Source: an uncultured Agathobaculum sp. (GTDB lineage: Bacteria; Bacillota; Clostridia; Oscillospirales; Butyricicoccaceae). From it: a stretch of 59,342 bases of DNA. The DNA lies in NCBI RefSeq assembly GCF_944384765.1, contig NZ_CALWUM010000012.1:1-59342 (forward strand), in the 5' to 3' direction. Positions 1 to 10,790 of the stretch are shown in pieces. The notes beneath the pieces were generated by a model. That model had not been told where the DNA came from, made no database searches, and was given only the letters and a program-made list of their open reading frames with translations. The position numbers were made by a program, and so were the translations under genes. The stretch's first letter is position 1; every line of letters starts with the position of its first letter.

Positions 1-76
1 ACCGCCGTGTACCGAACGGTACGCACGGTGGTGTGAGAGGACGGCTACTCAATTAATGGGTGGCCTCCTACTCGAT
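1..76 (+). mobile_element. Group II intron, 3' end (domains V and VI)
   Basis: The first about 33 bases fold as a domain V-like hairpin: a long stem with a bulge and a GAAC-type loop. A domain VI-like stem follows, ending in CCTACTCGAT with an unpaired A available as branch point. The intron would end at about 76, three bases before the stop codon of the convergent lipoprotein gene. The reverse transcriptase part lies outside the window. Another copy of what looks like the same class begins at 59269 on the same strand. The family call rests on recall of intron 3' ends, not on a search. Confidence 0.75.
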
Positions 77-79
77 CGT

Positions 80-1069
80 TCAGGCTGCGTGTTCTGCCAG
101 ATAGGCATCTAGCCGCACCTTGACGTTTTCCTGCAGATTACGGTAGAAGAACTGGTAGTCATACAGATGATATATGCCGTCGGTGAAAATGTCCAGCACC
201 GGCGGATATTCTTCGGGCGTTACATCAGGCACCTTGAGCGCGCCCCGCACATCATCAATATAGGCGCCGGTCAGCTGGGGGATCTCGGTGACGATCGTTC
301 CGTCATAGTCGGTAAAGCAGGCGCCCAGGTTTTCCTCCTTGCCGGCGGGCGTGCCGTCGGTTGTCCAGTTGAGGGGATTGATCGCCAGTGTGCGGGTGCC
401 CGCGGGGATCATAAGCGAGTCCGTGACATTTTCGGCTTCGCTGTTAAAGGAAATGATCACGCCGGTGTCGTCCTCGCCGGAGGCAAACCGGAGATGGGGA
501 TACGCGGCCAGCTCTTCCTCGGTGATGCGCCAGCCAATGGCATAACAGGCGACCAGCAGATCGTTGACCGATTCATCGGCAAAGCAGTCCTTCAGCAAAC
601 GGATGCACATATCGGCTCCCTGGGAGAAACCTGCCAGGATGATGGGCTGGCCGTCGTTATAGTGGTCGAGATAATAGGTAAAGGCGTCCTTTACATCTAC
701 ATAGGCGGCGGATAGATAGGACTCTTGTTCTGCCACGGGCAGCGCATAGACATTGAGGCCTGCCTGCCGGTAGTAGGGGGCGAAGAAACGGGCGTCCCCA
801 TCGTAGATCCCTTTTTCCATGTTGATGGCACCCAGAAAATCGTCCTTGGCCGACTGGTCATCCATGGGCATTTGGAAACTGTTTTCTTCACCGCCGTAGA
901 CCGTGGGACAGATGAAAAATACATCTGCATCTGCTGTTTTGTCCGTCTCCAGATAAGCCCAGTTTTCCGCCTGGGCATATTGCGAAGACTGCTCGTTGGG
1001 ATTGCCGCATCCTGTCAGGCCAAACGCCAGCACCACGGCCAAAAACAGCGCCGCAGCTTTCTTTTTCAT
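80..1069 (-). CDS. DUF3089-family lipoprotein, predicted alpha/beta hydrolase
   Basis: 329 aa. The N-terminus is a lipoprotein signal peptide (KKK, hydrophobic stretch, LTGC lipobox with lipidated Cys21), so the protein should be anchored on the outer face of the membrane. The segment VFFICPTVYGG near residue 50 is typical of DUF3089. GFSQG around Ser149 is the nucleophile elbow of an alpha/beta hydrolase, so an esterase-like activity is likely; the substrate is unknown. The start is supported by AGAGGGG about nine bases upstream. It is a single gene with no operon partner. Its stop codon lies three bases from the end of the group II intron, so any natural terminator has been displaced. Confidence 0.85.
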   Translation of the reverse strand: MKKKAAALFLAVVLAFGLTGCGNPNEQSSQYAQAENWAYLETDKTADADVFFICPTVYGGEENSFQMPMDDQSAKDDFLGAINMEKGIYDGDARFFAPYYRQAGLNVYALPVAEQESYLSAAYVDVKDAFTYYLDHYNDGQPIILAGFSQGADMCIRLLKDCFADESVNDLLVACYAIGWRITEEELAAYPHLRFASGEDDTGVIISFNSEAENVTDSLMIPAGTRTLAINPLNWTTDGTPAGKEENLGACFTDYDGTIVTEIPQLTGAYIDDVRGALKVPDVTPEEYPPVLDIFTDGIYHLYDYQFFYRNLQENVKVRLDAYLAEHAA

Positions 1070-1525
1070 GGTTCATTACCCCTCTCTTACGCTTTTGTCA
1101 ACGCATTATGATCTTCCGAAATTGGGAACTGTGTTTTGGCCCGCAAACCGGTTGCCGCCGGTTCCACGCCTGCCGCAGGATAGCAAATTGCACGGAGTTT
1201 TCCGCATTGGGTGCGCCGTCCGGGTTGAGCAACCGAGCCGGTTTTATGCAAAAAAACAACTTGCGGCAGTTCTTACAGGTATCCGGTAACATCAGCATCG
1301 TCTGATTTACCAAAGGATTTGGGATCGGATTTTGCATTTATGATCATATTCAGCGCCGGATAAAAAGTGGGATAAAGCCGGAACGGCCCTATCTCACATG
1401 GTCCGCGTGTTATTGTTATTATAGGATCTGTGAAAATCCAATAATAATATATCATAAGAAATAATCCTAAGCAATAATTTGTCAAATAAGGTTATGAGAA
1501 AATGAATAGAGCTAGCCATGGAGAC
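1070..1525. other. Non-coding stretch upstream of the lipoprotein
   Basis: I see no convincing gene. Short open frames on both strands lack ribosome-binding sites and recognisable protein sequence. Around 1408-1447 there is an AT-rich imperfect inverted repeat (TATTAT..GGAT / ATCC..ATAATA), which may be a remnant of the neighbouring insertion-sequence debris. The lipoprotein promoter should lie here, but no good -35/-10 pair was found. Confidence 0.4.
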
Positions 1526-1592
1526 TGAACTGCGTCAAATTGTACGGACAGCACCCAAAAGCGCCTGTGAGAAGCAGGAATATAAATGTTTA

Positions 1593-2112
1593 TCAGGAGA
1601 GGTGTCGCGCCAGCGGTGCCTCTCCCGTTTTCAGCTGGATACGATCGTGGTTGTATAAGTAGAAGCAGCGGTCAATCATTTCATTGGCTTCGGAAAGCGT
1701 AGCAGGTTTATGGCGGTAGATGCATTCTGTTTTAAGAATTGAGAAGAAATTTTCCGCCATCACGTTGTCATACGGATTTCCCTATCTTGACATAAAAGGC
1801 GTAATGCCATACGATTTTGTTCGGTTAAAGTATACTTGCGAGGCATACTGGAATCGCTGACCGTGGAGTTGCAGCTCCGCGGCGGCCCTCTTTCTCTCGC
1901 TTCACGGCTAGGCGGACGGTGCCTAGAACCAGGTTCACCGTTTGTTGTGTTGCGGTTTTATAGTATAGATGCTGTTTCCGAAGGAGCCCAGGAGCATGGA
2001 CAGCTACAGAATGTCTCTGCCTGGTGTGGATGCAGGAAATGTCTTTTACCAATTTGGGCCTGTGCGCATGGAACTCACTGGTGAGCAGATTCTTGTGCTT
2101 GTGTACCTGCTG
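1593..2112 (-). pseudogene. IS3-family transposase OrfB, decayed C-terminal part
   Basis: Pieces of the DDE integrase core are readable in different frames: FHAHRPKLVKDISCIHT, then TQQTVNLVLGTVRLAVKREK, then QYASQVYFNRTKSYGITPFMSR, then GNPYDNVMAENFFSILKTE to the end at YNHDRIQLKTGEAPL. Damage includes a frameshift after KREK, an in-frame TAG at 1782-1784 just before GNPYDN, and loss of the second catalytic Asp (LHSDQG has become LHGQR). The transposase cannot be active. About 100 N-terminal residues are absent. Confidence 0.9.
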
Positions 2113-2158
2113 TCCCATCTGTTGCTATTTCCTGCGCCGACGAACCTCGGACAGCAGG

Positions 2159-2428
2159 TCATATCGATTGCAGAAAATCCCACAGCAGTTCTTTTTCCAT
2201 TTTGAGTCTTTTGTTTCCATACTTGTAATCTGCCGATGTCCTGGCTGGTTTTCTCCCTCTCGGATTCGGAATCGCTGTTTGCTGTTTGTGCCGTGTCCGA
2301 TAGAGCAGATCGTTTACCGTTCTTTCACTTTTTAGCCCCAACTTTTTGCGATTTCTTTCCGCGCTTTCCCGTCCGTCTGTATCTGCTGTATGACAAGAAA
2401 AAGTGCCTTCACTTTTTCATCATTAAAT
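2159..2428 (-). pseudogene. IS3-family OrfA, frameshifted remnant
   Basis: The minus strand reads EKVKALFLVIQQIQTDGKARKEIAK, then after a one-base shift KLGLKSERTVNDLLYRTRHK and ADYKYGNKRLKMEKELL. That is the helix-turn-helix plus leucine-zipper layout of IS3 OrfA. The normal start codon is gone. It runs up to the deletion that removed the 5' half of orfB. Confidence 0.85.
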
Positions 2429-2431
2429 TAT

Positions 2432-2468
2432 CCCCCTGATGTAACTTACATTTGCCTACATCAGGGGG
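2432..2468 (-). terminator. Strong hairpin after the TetR gene
   Basis: A perfect 12-bp stem, CCCCCTGATGTA / TACATCAGGGGG, with a 13-base loop lies 22 bases past the TetR stop codon. The following minus-strand sequence is AT-rich (ATAATTT) but has no clean T run. It is probably the operon terminator and also marks the edge of the IS remnant. Confidence 0.55.
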
Positions 2469-2489
2469 CGCTTTATCTATTGCCTGTTT

Positions 2490-3143
2490 TTACTGTGCAT
2501 CCGGTATAGCGGATGCCGCTGTATCCTCCTGACGGAGCACACCGAACAGCAGCAGGTCAACGGCTTCACCTGCCAATTCCAGCAGCGCGTGCAGATCGGG
2601 TACACTTTCGCTGTTTTGATCGGACAGGAAAATTTCCTGAAATACAGCTTCCATTCTGTCCAGGTAGCGGATCACCCGTTCCCGATCCAGGCCCGGACGG
2701 AGAATTCTGGAATGGACTGCCTGCTCCAGAAACGCCTGATTAGTCCGGCGCAGCGGCTCACGCAATGTCTGGATCTGTCCGCGCAGATGCTTGGGCGGAT
2801 GGAGCATGGCAGTCTCAAAAATCTGCTTGCGTTTGGGGTCGAGCTGAAAAAAGTATTCCCGGAGCATGAAATAATCCCTGATCCGTTCCGGAATATTGGG
2901 GCTGTTCAGGCGATCCTTGTGCTGTATCACATAATCATTCAATGCGTTGAAAGTATCTTCAACGCACAGCAAAAACAGCTCGTCCTTATTGGAATAGTAG
3001 TGGTACATCATGCCCTTGGAGATCCCGTGATTTTTGCAGATGTTCTCCATGTTGACCTGGGCATAATCCCGGCTGCCGAATTCCTCCATCGCTGCGGTAA
3101 GAATCTCGCGGCGGCTGTGCGCCTGACGTTCCTGCTGTTTCAT
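2490..3143 (-). CDS. TetR/AcrR-family transcriptional regulator
   Basis: 217 aa from the ATG at 3143. An N-terminal TetR helix-turn-helix (about residues 10-55: REILTAAMEEFGSRDY..ICKNHGISKGMMYHYYSNKDEL) is followed by a divergent ligand-binding helical domain. The start is preceded by AAGGAG, and the ATG overlaps the antiporter stop in an ATGA arrangement, so the two are translationally coupled. As last gene of the two-gene operon it probably represses its own promoter through the palindrome at 4469-4490. An in-frame extension upstream to 3212 lies inside the antiporter gene and is unlikely to be used. The inducer is unknown. Confidence 0.9.
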   Translation of the reverse strand: MKQQERQAHSRREILTAAMEEFGSRDYAQVNMENICKNHGISKGMMYHYYSNKDELFLLCVEDTFNALNDYVIQHKDRLNSPNIPERIRDYFMLREYFFQLDPKRKQIFETAMLHPPKHLRGQIQTLREPLRRTNQAFLEQAVHSRILRPGLDRERVIRYLDRMEAVFQEIFLSDQNSESVPDLHALLELAGEAVDLLLFGVLRQEDTAASAIPDAQ

Positions 3144-4408
3144 ACCGATACTCCTTTTTCCGTTTGTTGATTGGTCGATGTATGTCCGGCCTGATGCAGC
3201 TCTCCGGCCCACTCAAACCCCTTTTTCGCCATAAATACAGCAATGATTTCGTTGATTACTGCTGCTGCCGCGATTGTGCCCTGAATGATGGAGGCGCTTT
3301 CCGGATCTGCTCCGCTCAGAACGGATACCGCAATGCCGGTAAAGACCAGAGATACACCGGAGTGCGGAAGAAGGGTAAACCCCAGATATTTGCGTACCGT
3401 GGCCGGTGCATGGGTAATCGTTGCGCCAAACCAGGCACCGCTGTATTTGCCGATTGCACGGGCCACGATATACACTGCAGTATATGCGCCCGCTCCGAAA
3501 ATCAAATGATAGTCTAGCGGCGCTGCCAGATTCAAAATGACTACAATCATCGCAAAGCCAATGACAGGATTCATGACCTTCATGATACGATCCAATTTTT
3601 CCTGCGGGATCATGTTGGCGAAAGCGGTGGAATAGGACATACCGATCAGCATAAAGTTGAGCACCGGGGTGGGAAGGGCGCTGTTGATTGCAAAACCCGC
3701 ACCGGCCGAGAGCAGAAGCATAAAAAGCATCACGGCCAGCGTGGTTCCGGCGCTTCTGGTATGCTGAAGCAGCTTGCCGGCCACAAAGCCGATTGCGCCG
3801 CCGATAAACACCGGCAGGAATACCAGCAGGAGAATGATCGGGACGGGAATGCCTTGGGTTGAGAGATGGGCGGATACAAAGGCAATCACCAGGAAGAAAA
3901 CCAGTGCGCCTACCAGATCATCCAGAGCAGCCATCGGGATCAGGGTGCGGGTTACCGGGCCGTCTGCCTGCATATCCCGCACCACGGACAAAGAAGGGGC
4001 GGGTGCTGTGGCCAGCGAGATACCGCCGAACATAAACGCCAAATAAATGGGAATGTCAGCAAACCAGAAGATGATGCCGAATGCGAGACTGACCACCAGA
4101 AACGTGCCCATGGATTCTGTAATGGTAGTGACCAGGATCTGTGGGCCGGATTTTTTCATCTGCTTCCAGATAAGCTCCGTGCCAATCATCAGGCCGAATA
4201 CGCATTCGAGCAGGCTCTCCAGTCCGCTGAACCATGCTGCATCCAGCACAGAGTTGCTCAGCAGATTGAGCGCATGCGGCCCGATTATCATGCCGGCGAT
4301 GAGCCAGCCGAGGATCGAGGGCAGGTGAAGTTTGGCAATCAGCTTACCGGCGAAAAATGCAATCGCGATAGAGAGCAGAAGCCTGCATACATCAAAAAGA
4401 ATTTCCAT
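3140..4408 (-). CDS. CPA2-family cation:proton antiporter (Kef/NhaP-type)
   Basis: 422 aa. About a dozen hydrophobic segments; the N-terminal motif (GKLIAKLHLPSILGWLIAGMIIGP) and the central ALDDLVGALVFFLVIAF segment are typical of the Na+/H+ exchanger domain. The Asp pair in the latter is the probable ion-binding site. There is no TrkA-N/RCK domain, so it is the short membrane-only form. The ATG at 4408 has GGGAGG eight bases upstream; a longer frame to 4468 runs through the promoter and is rejected. It is first in an operon with the TetR gene, which suggests expression induced by a ligand or by cation/pH stress. The transported ion cannot be read from sequence. Confidence 0.88.
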   Translation of the reverse strand: MEILFDVCRLLLSIAIAFFAGKLIAKLHLPSILGWLIAGMIIGPHALNLLSNSVLDAAWFSGLESLLECVFGLMIGTELIWKQMKKSGPQILVTTITESMGTFLVVSLAFGIIFWFADIPIYLAFMFGGISLATAPAPSLSVVRDMQADGPVTRTLIPMAALDDLVGALVFFLVIAFVSAHLSTQGIPVPIILLLVFLPVFIGGAIGFVAGKLLQHTRSAGTTLAVMLFMLLLSAGAGFAINSALPTPVLNFMLIGMSYSTAFANMIPQEKLDRIMKVMNPVIGFAMIVVILNLAAPLDYHLIFGAGAYTAVYIVARAIGKYSGAWFGATITHAPATVRKYLGFTLLPHSGVSLVFTGIAVSVLSGADPESASIIQGTIAAAAVINEIIAVFMAKKGFEWAGELHQAGHTSTNQQTEKGVSV

Positions 4409-4458
4409 AGCCGGGACCTCCCTTGTGTTAGGCGGCGTTTCGTCCGCTTCTGATAATG

Positions 4459-4490
4459 AGTATAGCACTTATAGACGGTATCGTCTATAA
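4459..4490 (-). promoter_or_regulatory. Antiporter promoter with palindromic TetR operator
   Basis: A perfect 9-bp inverted repeat TTATAGACG-GTAT-CGTCTATAA (4469-4490) covers the -35 region and spacer of a minus-strand promoter: -35 TAGACG, 17-bp spacer, -10 TATACT (4464-4459). This is where a TetR repressor would act. Binding by the downstream TetR protein is inferred. Confidence 0.7.
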
Positions 4491-4602
4491 ATAAATTGTA
4501 AACAATCTGCGGAAGAAATTGGTTTCCATGAAAGGATAATTAGAACCAGGGCTTAGGGAAATCCCGTTTTATCTGGTTTTTAATAATTCTATAACACGAC
4601 TG

Positions 4603-4633
4603 TGGACATTTGAAAACAAATGCCGCTTATAAT
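4603..4633 (+). promoter_or_regulatory. Putative dehydrogenase promoter with inverted repeat
   Basis: TGGACA (4603-4608) and TATAAT (4628-4633) are 19 bp apart, longer than ideal. An inverted repeat CATTTG-AAAA-CAAATG (4607-4622) sits in the spacer and could be a repressor or activator site. It reads toward the dehydrogenase at 4742. Confidence 0.45.
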
Positions 4634-4689
4634 ACGCACAAAAGAAGAACACAACAGACCGTTTGCGCCAAAGCAGGCGGGACCAATTC

Positions 4690-4721
4690 ATCCGGCAAGC
4701 CGGATTTGCTAAAGATTTTTT
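4690..4721 (+). terminator. Attenuator-like hairpin before the dehydrogenase start
   Basis: ATCCGGC-AA-GCCGGAT, a compact GC-rich stem, is followed after a short gap by ATTTTTTG and then by the ribosome-binding site AAAGGAG. It lies within the 5' leader of the dehydrogenase mRNA, so it could attenuate transcription. No regulator was recognised. Confidence 0.35.
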
Positions 4722-4741
4722 GACAAAAGGAGACGAATAAC

Positions 4742-5821
4742 ATGAGCAACAACAGGATGCGGGCGCTGATTTACCATGGGGTGAAAGATGTCCGGGTAGA
4801 GGATCGCCCTATTCCGGACTGCGGCCCGGACGATGTCATCGTTCGGACCGTGCGTGCGTCGATCTGCGGGTCCGATCTCACCGCTTATCTGCATGGCGGC
4901 GAAAACATGAATATCCTGCCGGGGCATGAATTCGGCCATGAAGTGGTCGGTTTTGTCTGGAAAGCAGGGGAGCGGGTGACAGGTGTGCAGGAAGGCGACC
5001 GCGTATTTGTCGAGCCGGCGCAAGCGGTTCTGGACCCGATGGAAGCCAATATGGCCTGCGCCTTTTCTCAGTACATGAAGGTCAATCATGCCTGCGTGGG
5101 TAAAAATCTATATCTTCTGCCGGATGCACTCTCCTATGAAGATGCTGTGCTGATCGAACCGCTGAGTGTAAGCACACACGCTAAAAACCGCGCAGCCGTC
5201 AAACCGGAGGAAAAGGCGCTGGTCTGCGGAAGCGGCCCGATTGGTTTGGGGGTGGCAGCTGCACTGCTGGCGCAGGGCAATCGGTCTGTCGCGGTAGTGG
5301 ATCGGGATGCACACCGCCTGCGCTGTGCGCAGTCCATGGGCGCGCATCCGATTCTCAGCACGGATAATGATTTGGAGAACCTGAAAGAGCAGCTGGAACA
5401 TTATTTTGGTGTGACAGAAAACACAAACCATCGTGTGCGGTTCGGCGAGGGCGGCGACGTAGATATCACAGAAAACCGCGTGCTCGACGTGGATGCTGTG
5501 TTCGACTGTGTCGGCATTCCGGCGTTTGTAGACGAATTTTTGCGCCATGCGAAGCAGTACGCCCGTCTGTGTGATATTGCTGTACACCGGACGGAAACGC
5601 CTGTCCGCTTCCACGAGGTGATGAGCACCCAGTGCGCATTGATGGGGTCGCGCGGCTATGAACCTGCGGATATCGAAGAAGTGATTTGCAATCTTCGGGA
5701 TAAAAAGATCGATCCCGCCAAGATGATTTCGCATCATTTTCCGTTGGAGCAGGCGCCGGAGGCATTTGCAGTCGCGGCGGATCCGGCTAAAGCGGTCAAA
5801 GTTGTCCTGCATATGGAGTAA
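4742..5821 (+). CDS. Zinc-type (MDR) alcohol/polyol dehydrogenase
   Basis: 359 aa, close to the usual 340-360 for medium-chain dehydrogenases. Catalytic zinc ligands are visible: Cys42 (SICGSD), His62-Glu63 (GHEFGHE) and Glu139 (LIEPLSV). The NAD(P) motif GSGPIG begins at residue 163. The four-Cys structural zinc lobe normally found around residues 90-115 is absent, as in some sorbitol/threonine-dehydrogenase-like members. The start is preceded by AAAGGAG. It is transcribed alone between an attenuator-like hairpin and the terminator at 5837. It most likely oxidises a secondary alcohol of a polyol or sugar acid; the substrate is not identifiable. Confidence 0.85.
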   Translation: MSNNRMRALIYHGVKDVRVEDRPIPDCGPDDVIVRTVRASICGSDLTAYLHGGENMNILPGHEFGHEVVGFVWKAGERVTGVQEGDRVFVEPAQAVLDPMEANMACAFSQYMKVNHACVGKNLYLLPDALSYEDAVLIEPLSVSTHAKNRAAVKPEEKALVCGSGPIGLGVAAALLAQGNRSVAVVDRDAHRLRCAQSMGAHPILSTDNDLENLKEQLEHYFGVTENTNHRVRFGEGGDVDITENRVLDVDAVFDCVGIPAFVDEFLRHAKQYARLCDIAVHRTETPVRFHEVMSTQCALMGSRGYEPADIEEVICNLRDKKIDPAKMISHHFPLEQAPEAFAVAADPAKAVKVVLHME

Positions 5822-5836
5822 AGGTGCCGCGCGGAT

Positions 5837-5882
5837 AAACAGACGTGCTGTGTTCTAAAGGAAGCGGCGCGTCTGTTTTTGC
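5837..5882 (+). terminator. Intrinsic terminator of the dehydrogenase gene
   Basis: AAACAGACG and CGTCTGTTT form the outer stem around a 24-base loop, and the right arm runs into TTTTTG. It lies 15 bases after the stop codon. Confidence 0.75.
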
Positions 5883-6044
5883 CCGGAAAACAGGCCGCAA
5901 TGATGCGCCTGCTGTTTTGCGATAGCTGTGCGCACAGCAGAGCAATCCCGGCCGGATTTCGCTTTATGCTCAAAAATCAATGTAAAAACTTGTGCAAAAT
6001 ATGGATAGAATATAAATTAAGAATTTGCTAAAATAAATTCGTTG

Positions 6045-6116
6045 TTAGGTTGTAACTCTTCGAGGCATTACTAATAGCACCGTAAGGTGTATTGTGCCCC
6101 TGAAGGGTTTTTCTTT
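6045..6116 (+). promoter_or_regulatory. Ribonucleic antiterminator (RAT) plus leader terminator
   Basis: Bases 6045-6074 can fold as a RAT: outer pairs TTAG/CTAA, inner stem CTC-TTC-GAG, with asymmetric internal loops containing TTGTAA and GCATTA. This geometry matches BglG/LicT targets, whose right side normally reads CAGGCA (here GAGGCA). A short hairpin ending CCCTGAAGGG and the run TTTTTCTTTT (to 6116) follow as the terminator. A BglG-family antiterminator is encoded immediately downstream, so the leader probably mediates autoregulation. Seen: the motif and terminator. Inferred: the binding. Confidence 0.65.
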
Positions 6117-6131
6117 TGGAGTGATCAGCCC

Positions 6132-6989
6132 ATGCGCGTGACAAAAAAATTGAACAATAATTTTGCCATTTGTGTGGACAAAGAGGGACAGGAGTTTATT
6201 GCATACGGCAAGGGGATCGGTTTTCCGAAAACGCCGTATGAAATCACCGATCCCACGGTGATTGACCGGCGGTTTTACGATGTCGATCAGAAATATCTGG
6301 CGCTTTTCAATGAGCTGCCGGAAAAAGTGTTGCATTTCACGGTAAAACTGGTTGATATTGCGAAAAATGAGCTGGATTATGAGCTCAATCCCAATATCGT
6401 ACTGACGCTTGCGGATCACATCAATTTTTGTATCCAACGGGCCAAAAGCCATATTTATGTGCAAATGCCGCTGATCTACGAGGTAGAGCAGCAGTATCCC
6501 AGGGAAGGCAAGCTCGGGCGCTATGCGCTCAAGCAGATCGAGCGACGGTTTGCCATCCAGCTTGACCAGAACGAAGCGTCAGGGATTGCGATGCACTTTG
6601 TCAATGCCCGCTTTAATGCAAAGACCAAAATGGATGTCTCGATGCTGTGGCAGACACGGTATGACGACGTTTTGGAAGATACGGTCAGCATTGTGGAGGA
6701 CGAGATCGGTATTGTCATCAATCGAAGTTCCTTCAATTTCGCCCGATATTCCTCCCATCTGATGTATCTGCTGCAGCGGCTGGGTTCGGGCAGCATTCTG
6801 GACTCCAACATGAGCGATATGTACAGCGCACTCAAGGCGGATCGCCCTGCGATCGCCCGCTGTGTCGATCTGATCCGGCAATATTTTCAGGATAAATGGA
6901 ATCTCCCGTTGTCGGAGGAAGAGCAGCTGTATCTGTTCATGCATATCAATCGAATTTGCACCCGGGAAGGGTTGTCATCAAGCTTTTGA
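6132..6989 (+). CDS. BglG/LicT-family transcriptional antiterminator
   Basis: 285 aa from the ATG at 6132 (GGAG about ten bases upstream). An N-terminal co-antiterminator RNA-binding domain (residues 1 to about 55: MRVTKKLNNNFAICVD..EFIAYGKGIGF) is followed by two PTS-regulation domains with conserved His residues, for example in ADHINF and in GIAMHFVNAR. The length fits the family (about 280). The protein should bind the RAT and prevent early termination of the beta-glucoside operon. Its PRDs are phosphorylated by the PTS permease when substrate is absent and by HPr when catabolite repression is relieved. The gene directly precedes the PTS gene, as in licT/bgl operons. Confidence 0.92.
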   Translation: MRVTKKLNNNFAICVDKEGQEFIAYGKGIGFPKTPYEITDPTVIDRRFYDVDQKYLALFNELPEKVLHFTVKLVDIAKNELDYELNPNIVLTLADHINFCIQRAKSHIYVQMPLIYEVEQQYPREGKLGRYALKQIERRFAIQLDQNEASGIAMHFVNARFNAKTKMDVSMLWQTRYDDVLEDTVSIVEDEIGIVINRSSFNFARYSSHLMYLLQRLGSGSILDSNMSDMYSALKADRPAIARCVDLIRQYFQDKWNLPLSEEEQLYLFMHINRICTREGLSSSF

Positions 6990-6994
6990 GCATT

Positions 6995-7064
6995 ACCTTC
7001 CGCGGCAAGGGACCGACATGCTTTTTGCGCATGCCGTCCATTGCTGCGGAAGGTTTTTATTTTT
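6995..7064 (+). terminator. Terminator/attenuator between antiterminator gene and PTS gene
   Basis: A long hairpin with outer stem ACCTTCCGC / GCGGAAGGT and an inner GC-rich stem is followed by TTTTTATTTTT. In bgl operons a second RAT usually overlaps the terminator at this position. I could not find a clear RAT here, so it may simply lower downstream expression. Confidence 0.7.
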
Positions 7065-7145
7065 GTGAAAACCGGCGGCGGAAGCGCGCCCGACGCTGTT
7101 TTTAATCATTTTTACCATCAAAGAGAAGTATAAGGAGGCATCCCC

Positions 7146-10462
<3,317 letters not shown>

Positions 10463-10479
10463 GAAAGAAGGAGACGAAT

Positions 10480-10737
10480 ATGAAACAGTTTGCATATGTC
10501 ATTACCGATCCGGTGGGCATCCACGCCCGCCCGGCAGGCCTGCTGGTCAAGGAAGCAAAGCAGCATGAAAGCAAGATCATGCTGGCAAAGGACGGCAAGT
10601 CCGCGGACGCGACCCGCATGATGAGCGTGATGGGCCTTGGTGTGAAATGCGGCGATACGCTGACCGTTACCGTGGAAGGCGCGGACGAGGAGGCTGCCGC
10701 AGCGGCGATGCAGGCCTTTTTCCAGGAAAATCTGTGA
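10480..10737 (+). CDS. HPr-family phosphocarrier, His15 present, position 46 is Arg
   Basis: 85 aa, normal HPr size. His15 lies in GIHARPAG, the site phosphorylated by Enzyme I, so it can carry phosphate to EIIA. The residue at position 46, normally the HPr-kinase serine (KSIMGVMSL), is Arg in the segment ATRMMSVMGLGV; a Ser follows at position 49. A protein without Ser46 should not be a CcpA co-effector in the usual way. AGAAGGAGACG precedes the start. It is the fourth gene of the beta-glucoside operon, so it may be a dedicated carrier, although it could also be the only HPr of the cell. Confidence 0.9.
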   Translation: MKQFAYVITDPVGIHARPAGLLVKEAKQHESKIMLAKDGKSADATRMMSVMGLGVKCGDTLTVTVEGADEEAAAAAMQAFFQENL

Positions 10738-10746
10738 GAAACAAAA

Positions 10747-10772
10747 GCGGCGGGCCGGTTTCGGCCCGCCGC
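10747..10772 (+). terminator. GC-rich hairpin after the HPr gene
   Basis: GCGGCGGGCC-GGTTTC-GGCCCGCCGC is a perfect 10-bp stem without a following T run (CGCTGCATAAGGAG). It probably acts as an mRNA stabiliser or a partial terminator between HPr and the HAD gene. Confidence 0.5.
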
Positions 10773-10790
10773 GCTGCATAAGGAGAGAAC

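Larger units (their letters stand above)
1526..2430 (-). mobile_element. Decayed IS3-family insertion sequence
   Basis: Reading the minus strand gives an IS3-type orfA remnant followed by an orfB (DDE transposase) remnant, both full of frameshifts and stops. The sequence near 1530-1550 (GTCCGTACAATTTGACGC on the minus strand) resembles the terminal inverted repeat of Firmicutes IS3 elements. Total length is only about 0.9 kb against 1.2-1.5 kb for intact elements, because the N-terminal part of orfB is missing. The exact ends are uncertain. Confidence 0.75.
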
